Source: Planctomycetota bacterium (GTDB lineage Bacteria > Planctomycetota > UBA1135 > UBA2386). Taken from it: a stretch of DNA of 6,532 nucleotides. Below the pieces are notes generated by a model. That model was not told where the DNA came from. It made no database searches and worked only from the letters and a program-made list of their open reading frames with translations. The stretch lies in NCBI GenBank assembly GCA_003235605.1, contig QJVU01000105.1, positions 1-6,532 of the forward strand, given 5' to 3'. The number at the start of each line of letters is the position of its first letter. Within the stretch, counting starts at the first letter, position 1. Shown here piece by piece: positions 6,384 to 6,532 of the stretch. A program made the translations under genes and the position numbers.

Positions 6384-6532
6384 GTGTGCGGGGGGCGGTT
6401 GTGGGGGCACATCCTCCACAGATTCGCGGATTGCACTCATCAACACACCGACTACAAGCGCGGTCCTTGGGCCCGACGAATTCGTCGCCACACCCATCCG
6501 AGACGGCGACATTCCTGTCGACACTTGCTGCT
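6384..6532. other. Right-end sequence with no recognised feature
   Basis: Three plus-strand frames were read for the missing last 50 residues of the transporter-type protein; none shows the expected WxxPLGxGxG-like strand or a terminal aromatic residue. The frames are open to the window edge, but their translations (Arg/His-rich, or Gly/Cys/Thr-rich) have no family character. No terminator hairpin is evident. Confidence 0.4.

Overview
The window looks like a stretch of chromosome from a GC-rich member of the Planctomycetota, possibly a metagenome-assembled genome. The base composition is high in GC, with strong G/C preference at third codon positions. The gene content also fits: short secreted proteins of a planctomycete-like type, a periplasmic PQQ-like beta-propeller opening with a WPQFRGP motif, a secreted DUF1579 protein, a secreted TPR protein and a lone phytanoyl-CoA-dioxygenase-like enzyme. 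This assignment is inferred from family content; there is no rRNA or marker gene here.

Layout, left to right. (1) A minus-strand secreted TPR protein runs off the left edge (1-428). (2) A divergent intergenic region of about 590 bases (429-1015) holds an 8-bp perfect inverted repeat (584-605), a decamer tandem repeat (704-729), a possible -10 box (805-810), and a perfect Shine-Dalgarno in front of a 34-codon mini-ORF (888-992). (3) A small secreted protein of unknown function lies on the plus strand (1016-1492). (4) A strong 12-bp-stem hairpin (1505-1532) separates it from (5) a convergent minus-strand PhyH-family Fe(II)/2-oxoglutarate oxygenase (1580-2605). (6) A plus-strand exported beta-propeller (2799-4253) overlaps by 29 bases, tail to tail, (7) a minus-strand exported protein with two tandem DUF1579 domains (4225-5349). 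The start region of that gene is built from 15-bp tandem repeats. (8) The intergenic stretch 5350-5655 contains a coding-like minus-strand fragment without a start codon (5395-5544). (9) A plus-strand lipoprotein of the transporter / phenol_MetA_deg type outer-membrane family (5656-6383) is broken by a one-base frameshift and also lacks its usual C-terminus. (10) The last 149 bases hold nothing I recognise.

The genes do not form an obvious operon: orientations alternate (-, +, -, +, -, +), so each gene is probably its own transcription unit. Five of the six main genes encode exported proteins, so the common theme is cell envelope or periplasm rather than one pathway. I see no defence system, mobile element, CRISPR array or biosynthetic cluster. 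The points most worth checking are the frameshifted outer-membrane lipoprotein gene, the perfect-SD mini-ORF, the repeat-built signal peptide and the start-less coding remnant. None of them amounts to a clear new system.
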